This document shows, piece by piece, positions 46,659-54,670 of a stretch of DNA of 64,000 bases (position 1 is the first letter of the stretch; every line of letters starts with the position of its first letter). This stretch comes from Frondihabitans sp. PAMC 28766 (GTDB lineage: Bacteria > Actinomycetota > Actinomycetes > Actinomycetales > Microbacteriaceae). The notes beneath the pieces are model-generated. The model made no database searches and was not told the origin of the DNA. It saw nothing but the letters and a program-made list of their open reading frames with translations. The translations under genes and the position numbers were made by a program. The stretch is taken from positions 186,001-250,000 of the forward strand of contig NZ_CP014513.1 in the NCBI RefSeq assembly GCF_001577365.1. The letters run 5' to 3'.

Positions 46659-47336
46659 ATGAACGACCCCTCGAATCGGCCTTTTTCGGACCGCGACGTT
46701 CACGATGCCCTGGCGCAAGCGGACGCGCAGCATGGTGCTGAGATCGCGAAGATCCTCGATACGACGAGTTTGAGGCTTCCAAAACCTGTCGTGACTGAAC
46801 TGAACCGAACGCGCAAAGGATTGAAGTTTTCGAAGACCGAGAGTTTGGTCAGTCTCGAGCACGATCTCCTCCTGATGCGCATTTATGGCTCGTGGCCCCG
46901 GGTCGTTAGGGCTATCGACCGCATCATGGGCATGCCCCTCCTCCCGGCTCCTCCATTCGAACCTCTGAGAATGGCCGTCCACGATGCGCTCTGGCATGCG
47001 GACCGGACTGGGGACAACGACCTCACCACGCGTTTGAGGCGATTCGTCGAGGACGACGATTATGAGCCACAATTCCTCGACGAAGACTCCGTGCTCTTTG
47101 CGCATCCGCTCGACGATCCCCATTGGAGGCTGGCTCTGGGGCTCGAGAAGAGAGCGGGTGCGTATGTGCTGCCGCCGGCCGCCCGAATGGACCCGTTCCT
47201 CCGAGATCTTTCCTTGCTTTCGACGATCTGGGCCTACGGCGGCTCGCCCGTCTGGCCGATGGACCGCCTCGAGCACGAGCGTGCCCGCCTCGAAGCCGGC
47301 CTCCTCGCCCTGCCGGGCATGAGCAAGACCACGTGA
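46659..47336 (+). CDS. Immunity-protein candidate, copy 1
   Basis: 225 aa from the ATG at 46659, 10 bp after the toxin stop; its first codons match those of copy 4, which supports the start. Soluble alpha-rich protein: VTELNRTRKGLKFSKTESLV, SLEHDLLLMRIYGSWPRVVR, then HPLDDPHWRLALGLE and a C-terminus IWAYGGSPVWPMDRLEHERA that is shared by copies 2 and 4. The family is unknown to me. Its position directly after a nuclease toxin, low GC in the 5' part and paralogy make an antitoxin-like immunity role the best inference. Confidence 0.7.
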   Translation: MNDPSNRPFSDRDVHDALAQADAQHGAEIAKILDTTSLRLPKPVVTELNRTRKGLKFSKTESLVSLEHDLLLMRIYGSWPRVVRAIDRIMGMPLLPAPPFEPLRMAVHDALWHADRTGDNDLTTRLRRFVEDDDYEPQFLDEDSVLFAHPLDDPHWRLALGLEKRAGAYVLPPAARMDPFLRDLSLLSTIWAYGGSPVWPMDRLEHERARLEAGLLALPGMSKTT

Positions 47337-47398
47337 GCACTGTGAGCGGCAACGCAGGAGACGATGCCGGCTTGAACTCCCGTGAACGGCATGAGCCC

Positions 47399-48073
47399 GT
47401 GAGCGAGGAGGCCTTCACCGAATCAGCCAGCCGAGACGTGGCGACCATTTTCGCCGAGGCAGACCACGAACATGCATCCGCTATCGAGTCGGCGATCGAC
47501 CCCACCGGCCTGGATCTGCCTAAAGTCGCGCTGTCGATCGTCAAGCGGAGCGCCAAGTCGGTCTCGTTCGCGAAGCCGAAGTCCATGACCGACCTGCACA
47601 ATGCGCTGCTGACCCTCCGAGTCCTCGGGCACTGGGACGTCGTTCTTCCCGTCGTGCAGCGAATCGCATCAGTGCCGTTCCTCGGTTGGGGCTACTTCGA
47701 CACGCAGCGCGGAATCGTCCACGAGGCCCGGTGGTACGCAATGCGTTCAGGTGCGGCGTCGATCTCGGAGGCCCTTGCCAAGAACGTCTACGAACCGGCC
47801 GACTGGGTGCCCGACGTTCGCGACGGGGACACTGCAGGCTTCGCACGTCCCCTCGACGACCCGAGGTTGCGTGGCCCACTCGGCCTCGACCCCGCCTACG
47901 ACGGTCTGAAGGCGACTCCCGGTGAGCGACCCCAGTTCTTCTTCCAAGACCTTTTCCAACTAGCTCTGATCTGGGCCTGCGGCGGCTCTCCCGTCTGGCC
48001 CATGGACCGCCTCGAGCACGAGCGTGCCCGCCTCGAAGCCGGCCTCCTCGCCCTGCCGGGCATGAGCCCGTGA
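47399..48073 (+). CDS. Immunity-protein candidate, copy 2
   Basis: 224 aa from the GTG at 47399, chosen by alignment with copy 3; a GTG at 47333 overlapping the previous stop is the alternative. The N-terminal 65 residues (SIVKRSAKSVSFAKPKSMTD) are nearly identical to the truncated copy 3 and diverge from copy 1. The middle is LRVLGHWDVVLPVVQRIAS and HEARWYAMRSGAASISEAL. The C-terminal IWACGGSPVWPMDRLEHERA segment is nearly identical in DNA to copies 1 and 4. The stop overlaps the next start as GTGA. Confidence 0.7.
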   Translation: MSEEAFTESASRDVATIFAEADHEHASAIESAIDPTGLDLPKVALSIVKRSAKSVSFAKPKSMTDLHNALLTLRVLGHWDVVLPVVQRIASVPFLGWGYFDTQRGIVHEARWYAMRSGAASISEALAKNVYEPADWVPDVRDGDTAGFARPLDDPRLRGPLGLDPAYDGLKATPGERPQFFFQDLFQLALIWACGGSPVWPMDRLEHERARLEAGLLALPGMSP

Positions 48074-48276
48074 ACGACGAAGCTTTCACCCGATCAGTCA
48101 GCCGAGATATGGCGAGCATTCTCGCCGCGGCAGACCGCGATCACGCATCCGCCATCGATTCGGCGATCGACCCCACCGGCCTGAATCTCCCTAAAGTCGC
48201 GCTTTCGATCGTCAAGCGGAGCGCCAAGTCGGTCTCGTTCGCGAAGCCGAAGTCCAGGACGGACCGGCACAATTGA
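48070..48276 (+). pseudogene. Immunity-protein candidate, truncated copy 3
   Basis: 68 codons, from a GTG to the TGA that overlaps the TTG start of copy 4. It duplicates the first 65 residues of copy 2 (FTRSVSRDMASILAAADRDH, SIVKRSAKSVSFAKPKS) and then jumps at CACAAT straight into the start of copy 4. It looks like the left-over end of a recombination event. Whether it is still translated is unknown; the GTGA overlap would allow it. Confidence 0.65.
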
Positions 48277-48926
48277 ACGACCCCTCGAATCGGCCTTTTT
48301 CAGCTATCTTGGCCGCCGCGAATCACAATCAGAGGCCGGCATTAAAATCACTGGATGCACCCGACGGACTTCTACTGCCCGCCATCGTCGATGCCAGGTT
48401 GAGGCGCAATGCCCCCGCCGTCGACTTCACCCAGTCGAGCTCGATGGTCGGCCTCAAGGGCGACCTCCTGCTTCTGAGGCTCTATGGACACTGGGATCGA
48501 GCGTTCCCGGCCGCGCAGCATGTAGCCTCCGTGCCCTGGATGAACTGGGGCCAGTTCGAAGTCCTCCGAATGATCGTGCACGATGTCCGCTGGGCCGCCG
48601 CTCGCGAAGGCGACCTGGATTCGGTTGCGAAACTTGGCGAGCACGCTTTCGATGACGATTATCGGCCTCTCTTCATGGAAAAGGAGGGCCTGCCGTTCAA
48701 GCGCCCCCTCGATGATCCGAAACTGCGCCGCTCATTGGGCCTCGACCCGTCTCCCGGCTCGTTCATCCTGCCACCGCCGAATCGAATCACTCCCTTCCTC
48801 AACGATCTCTCCTTACTGGCAATGATCTGGGCCTACGGCGGCTCTCCCGTCTGGCCGATGGACCGCCTCGAGCACGAGCGCGCCCGCCTCGAAGCCGGCC
48901 TTCTCGGCCTTCCCGGCATGAGCTGA
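48273..48926 (+). CDS. Immunity-protein candidate, copy 4
   Basis: 217 aa from the TTG at 48273; its first 10 codons (NDPSNRPFS) match copy 1 at DNA level. Then SLDAPDGLLLPAIVDARLRR, LKGDLLLLRLYGHWDRAFPA, WAAAREGDLDSVAKLGEHAF and the shared C-terminus IWAYGGSPVWPMDRLEHERA with GLLGLPGMS. The mosaic of conserved ends and diverged middle indicates specificity change by recombination, as in immunity-gene arrays that protect against toxins of rival strains. Confidence 0.7.
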   Translation: MNDPSNRPFSAILAAANHNQRPALKSLDAPDGLLLPAIVDARLRRNAPAVDFTQSSSMVGLKGDLLLLRLYGHWDRAFPAAQHVASVPWMNWGQFEVLRMIVHDVRWAAAREGDLDSVAKLGEHAFDDDYRPLFMEKEGLPFKRPLDDPKLRRSLGLDPSPGSFILPPPNRITPFLNDLSLLAMIWAYGGSPVWPMDRLEHERARLEAGLLGLPGMS

Positions 48927-48956
48927 CCCGTAGGGTGGACGGATGAGGAGACCACG

Positions 48957-49577
48957 ATGCTGACGCCCGACGCCGACGTCTTCGGCGACCTGACCCCGTG
49001 GCATCCTGCGCCCCTCGGCGGTGTCTTCGCCGATGCGAACTACTGCGGGCGGTCGTTCGACGAGGGGCTGCTGCGCTTCCACAACGCCGACACCGGGGCC
49101 GAGGGCGGCGAGCTCGTGCGAGCGGCGTTCGGCGACGACGTCGCGCTGGGCACTGCGTTCTTCGCGATCGACTGGCGGGGGCGGCAGTACGGCGCGGTGC
49201 CGCCGAGCACTCCGCAGGCCGACCCGCTGATCGTGGTGGCCGACGTCGGAACGGGCGTGCTCGAGCCGGTCGCCGGCCTGAGCGACTTCATCGGATTCCT
49301 CAACGGCGACGGGGCGGCCGCAACGTTGGGTGCGGGGGCTTACGCCGAGTGGCGCGCGGCCAACGGCACGGCCGGGCAGGATGCAGAGCAGCTCGCGTTC
49401 GACGAGTGCCTGAGCTACATCCACCCGCTCTTCCTCGGCGGAACGGACGACACCGCCAATCTCGAACGCACCGACGTCAGCGTGCACTGGACGGTGCTCG
49501 GCCAGGTCTTCGCAAAGACCCGCGGCCTGCCCGAGGGCACGCCCATCCGGAGCGTCGGCGTCGACCCCGAGAGCTGA
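48957..49577 (+). CDS. DUF1851/Tdi1-like immunity protein candidate
   Basis: 206 aa from the ATG at 48957. The pattern CGRSFDEGLLRFHNA, FFAIDWRGRQYG, DEQ-like LAFDECLSYIHPLFLGGTDD then NLERTDVSVHWTVLGQVF resembles the GAD-like/DUF1851 family, which includes the Tdi1 immunity protein of type VI effectors (from memory). It directly follows the immunity array, so it may be an orphan immunity gene against another toxin. It could also be an ordinary housekeeping DUF1851 protein. Confidence 0.6.
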   Translation: MLTPDADVFGDLTPWHPAPLGGVFADANYCGRSFDEGLLRFHNADTGAEGGELVRAAFGDDVALGTAFFAIDWRGRQYGAVPPSTPQADPLIVVADVGTGVLEPVAGLSDFIGFLNGDGAAATLGAGAYAEWRAANGTAGQDAEQLAFDECLSYIHPLFLGGTDDTANLERTDVSVHWTVLGQVFAKTRGLPEGTPIRSVGVDPES

Positions 49578-49584
49578 CGGCGCG

Positions 49585-50454
49585 GTGCCCGACACAGGTG
49601 CCGTGCGATTCGTCGGCGTCGACCTCGCCTGGGGCGAGGGCACGGCGGCGAAGCCGGCCAACGAGACCGGGCTCTGCGTCATCGATGAGCACGGCACCGT
49701 GCAGGGCGCCGGCTGGGCTCGCGGCATCGAGGCCGTCGCCGACTGGATCCTGACGGCCGTCGGCGAGAGCCGCGCGATCGTGGCCGTCGACGCGCCGCTG
49801 GTCGTGCCCAACGCCACCGGCATGCGCGAGGGCGAGAAGCAGGTCGGCCGGGCCTACGGCCGCTGGAAGGTGTCGGCGAACGCGACGAACCAGGCGCTGA
49901 AATGGCTCGGCGGGGTGACGCTGCGCGACCGCCTCGAAGAGGCGGGTGCCGTCGTCGTCTCAGGGCGTCACGATCCTGCAGCCCAACGGCCTCGGGTCTC
50001 GCTGGTCGAGTGCTACCCCTACACGACGCTCGTCGGCATGAACGAGCTCGGCTACGACGACGAGCGCCCCCGCTACAAGCGCCTGCCCCGAGGAGTACCC
50101 CCGGTCGAGGCTCGAGCCGCTCGGGCCATCGCCACCGACGACCTGATCGCCCGCCTTGCGCGGCTCGACACCGCCGACCCGCCGCTGCGGCTCGCCTCGC
50201 ACCCCGTGACGGCCGAGCTGCTCACGTCGCCGACCCCGCTGGCGGGCCCGGCGCACAAGCACCGCGAAGACCTGATCGACGCGGCCCTGTGCGCGTGGAC
50301 GGCGGCGATCCTGCACCGCCACGGCGAGGCCCGCGTGCAGCTGCTCGGCCTCGATTCACCGATCGACGCGCAGGATGCCACCGGTCGCCCGGCCGTGATC
50401 GTCGCGCCCGCGCGCCCGTCGCAGCGCCTGCCGCGGCCCGGCCCCGCCGGCTAG
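49585..50454 (+). CDS. DUF429-family protein (predicted RNase H-like fold)
   Basis: 289 aa from the GTG at 49585, 7 bp after the previous stop. FVGVDLAWGEG at the start, IVAVDAPLVVPNATGMREGE in the middle and HREDLIDAALCAWTAA near the end carry the Asp residues of the DUF429 predicted nuclease-like fold; VSLVECYPYTTLVGM is also family-typical. The biochemical role of the family is not established. Its last bases overlap the end of the convergent GNAT gene. Confidence 0.85.
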   Translation: MPDTGAVRFVGVDLAWGEGTAAKPANETGLCVIDEHGTVQGAGWARGIEAVADWILTAVGESRAIVAVDAPLVVPNATGMREGEKQVGRAYGRWKVSANATNQALKWLGGVTLRDRLEEAGAVVVSGRHDPAAQRPRVSLVECYPYTTLVGMNELGYDDERPRYKRLPRGVPPVEARAARAIATDDLIARLARLDTADPPLRLASHPVTAELLTSPTPLAGPAHKHREDLIDAALCAWTAAILHRHGEARVQLLGLDSPIDAQDATGRPAVIVAPARPSQRLPRPGPAG

Positions 50455-50960
50455 AGCCGCTTCTCCATCCGCCACTCGAGGCCGCCGGGCTCGAGGTCGT
50501 AGGTGAGGCGTCGGCCGGTGTCGCGAAAACCTTGTCGCTCGTAGAAGCGGATGGCTCGGGGATTGTCTTCGTGCACGTCGAGCTCCAGTGTGGGGCCGAA
50601 CCCGCGCGCCCACTCTTCGACGGCTGCGAGCAGGGCATCGGCCACCCCGGCATCCTGCCCTCGAAAATCGGGGGTGACGTAGACGCCGACGAGCAGGGGG
50701 CCGGCGCCCGGCGGGATGTAGCCGGCCATGACGCCCGCCCACCGCATCGTCGCGTCGTCGATGGCGACGAACGAGGCCTGGTTGGGCTCGTGACCGCGGC
50801 GAGCGCGCATGCGCCACTCCGGCTCGGCCCGTCGTGAGGCGGTGTCGAACGTCTCGCCGAAGGCGATCGGCGTGTCGGCGAGCATCTCGAGGCGGATGGC
50901 GCGGAGGTCGCGCCAGTCCTCTTCGACGAGCGAGCGGATGGTCACGGTGCTGCGGCGCAT
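50451..50960 (-). CDS. GNAT-family N-acetyltransferase
   Basis: 169 aa from the ATG at 50960. The acetyl-CoA-binding motif A is GVYVTPDFRGQDAGVADALL (R-G-Q-x2-G/A form), preceded by the AGVMAGYIPPG strand and followed by LELDVHEDNPRAIRFYERQG, motif B. IRLEMLADTPIAFGETFDTA is a common start in this branch. The substrate could be an amino acid, a protein N-terminus or an aminoglycoside-like amine; nothing in the context decides. Confidence 0.9.
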   Translation of the reverse strand: MRRSTVTIRSLVEEDWRDLRAIRLEMLADTPIAFGETFDTASRRAEPEWRMRARRGHEPNQASFVAIDDATMRWAGVMAGYIPPGAGPLLVGVYVTPDFRGQDAGVADALLAAVEEWARGFGPTLELDVHEDNPRAIRFYERQGFRDTGRRLTYDLEPGGLEWRMEKRL

Positions 50961-50981
50961 GCCTCCACCCTACGGGCCGCC

Positions 50982-51036
50982 GAGAGTGCGGAAACCGCGA
51001 CCCACGACGAAAGTGAGCGGCGAGTTGCGCACTCTC
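50982..51036 (-). terminator. Hairpin after glgX
   Basis: GAGAGTGCG (50982-50990) pairs with CGCACTCTC (51028-51036), and the 37-base loop contains further complementarity. No T-run. It lies between the glgX stop and the GNAT start on the same strand and could be a terminator or REP-like element. Confidence 0.45.
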
Positions 51037-51058
51037 AGCGGGCGGGTTCGGGCCGAGT

Positions 51059-53089
51059 TCAGGCCACCCGCGAACGCACGAGGGTGAACGACGCGTCGCG
51101 CACGATGAGGGTCGACACCGGGGTCGCCACGGCCTGCTCGGGGTCGCTCGACAGCGCGAGCTCCCACTCGAGGTCGGGGGCCAGCGGCAGCGTGAACTCG
51201 ACGCCGTTGCCCGCCGCATTCATCAGCAGGGCGAACGTGTCGGCCCCCTCGCGACCGACGACGAACATGACGGCGCGGTTTTCGGGATCCTGCCAGTCGG
51301 CCTCCTCGAACGGGTTCGCGTCGGCGCGCAGCACCTCGACCCAGCGCAGCTTCGAGGCCTCGGGGGCGGTGCGGAACCAGGTCGGTCGCAGCGCCTGGTT
51401 CTCGCGGCGCAGCTCGAGCAGCGACGTCGTGAACGCGAGCAGATCGTGGTCGACCGCAGACCAGTCGAACCACGAGGTCTCGTTGTCCTGGCAGTAGGCG
51501 TTGTTGTTTCCGCCCTGGGTGCGCCCGATCTCGTCGCCGCCCAGGATCATCGGCACGCCGGCCGACAGCAGCACCGTCGCCATCAGGTTGCGCTGCTGTC
51601 GGGCGCGCCACTCGGTGACGCCCGCGTCGTCGGTCGGCCCTTCGACGCCGCCGTTGAACGAGTTGTTGTCGTCCGACCCGTCCCGGCCGTCCTCGCCGTT
51701 GGCCTCGTTGTGCTTCGACGTGTACGAGACGAGGTCGCGCAGCGTGAAGCCGTCGTGCGCCGTCACGAAGTTGACCGACGCCAGCGGCGAGCGGCGGTCA
51801 CCCTGATAGACGTCGGGGCTGCCCATGACGCGCTGCGAGAAGGTGCCGAGCACGTCGCCCTCGCCCCAGTATTGGCGGGTGTCGTCGCGGAACTTCCCGT
51901 TCCACTCCGACCAGTCGGCGGGGAAGCCGCCGACCTGGTACCCCGCGGTGTCCCACGGCTCCGCGATGAGCTTGACCGAGTTCAGCACCGGGTCCTGGTG
52001 GCAGAGGTCGAGGAAGGCGGAGTGCTTCTCGGCGTCGCCGTCCTGTCGCGTCAGCGTGGTCGCGAGGTCGAACCGGAAGCCGTCGACGTGCATGTCGGTG
52101 ACCCAGTAGCGCAGCGAGTCCATGATCAGTCGAAGGGCCGCGGGGTGCCCGACGTTGAGGCTGTTGCCGGTGCCGGTCGTGTCGAAGTAGTGGCCCTGGT
52201 CACCGTCGACGAGCCGGTAGTAGGAGGCGTTGTCGATGCCCTTGAACGACAGCGTCGGGCCCTCGTGGTTGCCCTCGGCGGTGTGGTTGTAGACGACGTC
52301 CATGATCACTTCGAGGCCGGCGGCGTGCAGCGCCTTGACCATCGACTTGAACTCCTCGACCTGCTGGCCGCCCTGCCCCGACGACGAGTACTCGTTGTGC
52401 GGCGCGAAGAAGCCGATCGTGTTGTAACCCCAGTAGTTCGACAGCCCCTTGTCTTTCAGGGTGTCGTCCTGCACGAACTGCTGCGTCGGCAGCAGCTCGA
52501 CGCTGGTCACGCCCAGATCGGTCAGGTGCTTGAGGGCGGCAGGATGCGAGAGCCCCGCGTACGTCCCGCGGATCTCCTCGGGCACGTCGGGGTGCAGCTT
52601 CGTGAACCCCTTGACGTGCACCTCGTAGACGACGGTGTCGTGCAGCGGCACGTGCGGCCTCGTGTCGCCCGACCAGTCGAACGACGCGTCGGTGACGACG
52701 CACTTCGGCATCGACGTGGCGGAGTTCTCGTCGTTGCGGGTCAGCTCGTCGCCGAAGTCGTGCGAGAACAGCGGCTGCCCCCACTCGAAGCCGCCTTCGA
52801 CCGCGCGCGCGTGCGGGTCGAGCAGCAGCTTGTCGACGTCGTGACGCAGACCCCGCGCAGGATCCCACGGCCCGTCCACGCGCAGCCCGTACCGTGTGCC
52901 GACACCGATGTCGGCCACGAAGCCGTGGAAGACGTAGCCGGTGCGATCGGTCAGCCACGTGCGCTTCTCCTCCCCCTCCTCGTCGAAGGCGCAGAAGTGC
53001 ACCGCCTCGGCCGTCTCGGAGTAGACCGCGACGCTCACGCCGCCGTCCACGAGAGTCACGCCGAGCGGGTAGGGGTAGGAGGTTGTCAT
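51059..53089 (-). CDS. glgX: Glycogen debranching enzyme GlgX
   Basis: 676 aa. The N-terminus PYPLGVTLVDGGVSVAVYSE is the CBM48 domain; the GH13 barrel follows with VIMDVVYNHTAEG, catalytic nucleophile in DGFRFDLATTL, acid/base in KLIAEPWDTAGYQVGGFP, and VNFVTAHDGFTLRDLVSYT; GGDEIGRTQGGNNNAYCQDN is diagnostic of GlgX/TreX. It removes alpha-1,6 side chains of glycogen. The ATG at 53089 has GGAGG only one base upstream, so initiation may be inefficient or begin at the in-frame GTG at 53149. Confidence 0.92.
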   Translation of the reverse strand: MTTSYPYPLGVTLVDGGVSVAVYSETAEAVHFCAFDEEGEEKRTWLTDRTGYVFHGFVADIGVGTRYGLRVDGPWDPARGLRHDVDKLLLDPHARAVEGGFEWGQPLFSHDFGDELTRNDENSATSMPKCVVTDASFDWSGDTRPHVPLHDTVVYEVHVKGFTKLHPDVPEEIRGTYAGLSHPAALKHLTDLGVTSVELLPTQQFVQDDTLKDKGLSNYWGYNTIGFFAPHNEYSSSGQGGQQVEEFKSMVKALHAAGLEVIMDVVYNHTAEGNHEGPTLSFKGIDNASYYRLVDGDQGHYFDTTGTGNSLNVGHPAALRLIMDSLRYWVTDMHVDGFRFDLATTLTRQDGDAEKHSAFLDLCHQDPVLNSVKLIAEPWDTAGYQVGGFPADWSEWNGKFRDDTRQYWGEGDVLGTFSQRVMGSPDVYQGDRRSPLASVNFVTAHDGFTLRDLVSYTSKHNEANGEDGRDGSDDNNSFNGGVEGPTDDAGVTEWRARQQRNLMATVLLSAGVPMILGGDEIGRTQGGNNNAYCQDNETSWFDWSAVDHDLLAFTTSLLELRRENQALRPTWFRTAPEASKLRWVEVLRADANPFEEADWQDPENRAVMFVVGREGADTFALLMNAAGNGVEFTLPLAPDLEWELALSSDPEQAVATPVSTLIVRDASFTLVRSRVA

Positions 53090-53196
53090 GCCTCCAGTTG
53101 TACGGGGTCGCGGCTGAAGACGCCCGAACCGCTTTTTGTCCCCCGACACGCCCTCATTCCGAGCCCCTTGATACCGACCCGTGGCACTCTGACGTC

Positions 53197-53310
53197 ATGG
53201 ACAACGAGAGTTCTGCACAGCACGACGACCCGTCGCTCGTCGACACCGTTCCGATCAACCTCGCCGAGCTGCGCCAGCTGCTCGACGAGGGCGGCTCCCC
53301 CGCGCTCTGA
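53197..53310 (+). CDS. Small acidic protein upstream of the glycosyltransferase
   Basis: 37 aa from the ATG at 53197: DNESSAQHDDPSLVDTVPIN then LAELRQLLDEGGSPAL. No RBS is obvious, no known domain; the second half is a likely amphipathic helix. It is in the same frame as the glycosyltransferase 38 bp downstream. A plausible small protein, but it could be non-coding. Confidence 0.35.
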   Translation: MDNESSAQHDDPSLVDTVPINLAELRQLLDEGGSPAL

Positions 53311-53347
53311 CCGCTCCTCCCCACCTCGCTGCCGATACGCTCGGGGG

Positions 53348-54540
53348 GTGCCCCCACTGCCTCCGGCCCCCTGCGCATCGCGCTGATCTGTCTCCACACC
53401 TCGCCCGCATCGGACCCGGGGATCGGCGACGCCGGCGGCATGAACGTCGTCGTGCGCAACCAGGCGGTCGCCCTCGGGGTGCTCGGGCACACCGTCGACG
53501 TGTTCACGCGCCGCTCGTCGCTGTCGCAGCCCGACGCCACCGAACTCGGCGAGAACGTCACGCTGCACTTCCTCGACGCGGGCCCGCCCGAGCCGCTCGC
53601 CAAGGGCGAGCACGAGAAGTACATGGACGAGTTCGGCCTCGCTCTCGACGCGTTCGGGCCGTTCGACATCGTGCACTCGCACCACTGGTTCTCGGGGGTC
53701 GCGGCGCTGCCGTTCGCGCGCCGGCGCGGCATCCCGCACCTGCAGAGCTTCCACAGCATCGCCGCCGACCCGGCATCGCCCCTCTCAGAGGGCGAGCGCC
53801 CCGAGTCTCCCGGCCGCCTCGCCGGCGAGGCCCGGCTGGCCAAGGAGTCCGACGGCGTCATCGCCATCAGCGCCGCGGAGGCCGACACCGTCGTGAAGCG
53901 ACTCGGCGCCCGCGTCGACGACGTCAGCGTCGTGTCCCCCGGCGTCGACTCCGTGCTCTTCCACCCCGGCACCCGTGCGGAGACGTCGTACGTCGTCGTC
54001 GCGGGCCGGCTCGACCCACTCAAGGGCTTCGATCTGGCGATCGCCGCGATCGCCCTGGTCCCGCCCGAGCTGCGCCCCGAGCTCGTGGTCGCGGGTGAAG
54101 AATCGGTCGACTACCTGCACTATCCGGCCGAGCTCCGGGCGTTGGCCGAGGCGAAGGGCGTGGCATCCTGCGTCCGCTTCGTGGGCCCGCAGTCGCGGGT
54201 CGATCTCGCCAAGCTGCTGCGCGAGGCGGCTCTCGTGCTGATCCCGTCGCACTCCGAGACCTACGGGCTCGTGGCGCTCGAGGCCGCCGCGTCGGGCACC
54301 CCTGTCGTGGCCGCCGCTGCGGGAGGCCTGCGCGAGGCCGTCGTCGACGGCGTCACTGGCATCGTGCTGGCGTCGCGCGAACCCGGCGTGTGGGCAGACG
54401 CGCTCAGCAGGATCCTGGAGTCGCCGGCCCTGTCGTCGTCGCTCTCGACCACCGCGCGCGTCCGTGCCACGGGGCTGAGCTGGCCGCACTCGGCCGACGG
54501 TCTCGTGGCGGTGTATCGCGGGGCTCGGGTGGCAGGCTGA
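53348..54540 (+). CDS. GT4-family glycosyltransferase, MshA-like (probable missing base near 53.37 kb)
   Basis: The frame encoding LRIALICLHTSPASDPGIGD then AGGMNVVVRNQAVALG is open back to a stop at 53308-53310 but has no ATG, GTG or TTG before 53440. The GTG at 53348 (PPLPPAP) lies in another frame; one missing C in the run at 53367-53371 would join them and give about 397 aa. Starting at the ATG at 53440 would delete the first nucleotide-binding strand. GT-B fold with HSHHWFSG, PLKGFDLAIAAIAL and the EX7E site SHSETYGLVALEAAASG. The GDAGGMNV segment is typical of MshA (mycothiol synthesis), though other sugar nucleotide transferases share it. Confidence 0.8.
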
Positions 54541-54580
54541 CGCTCTTCGACTGCGAGCTCGCCTGCCGCGCAGGTTCGCG

Positions 54581-54632
54581 CCCGAATGCGACAAGTGCAC
54601 GCGTTTTTCGGGGTGCCCTTGTCGCATTCGGG
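54581..54632. terminator. Perfect 15-bp inverted repeat between convergent genes
   Basis: CCCGAATGCGACAAG (54581-54595) and its exact complement (54618-54632) with a 22-base loop containing TTTTT. Likely a bidirectional terminator, or a REP-like element. Confidence 0.55.
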
Positions 54633-54670
54633 AGCGGGCCGGGCGTGTGCCCGCCGATCGGACGCCGGGA

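Noticed and set aside
51446..53386. 646-codon open frame opposite glgX
   Set aside because: Antisense shadow of a highly conserved gene; composition is typical of out-of-frame high-GC sequence.
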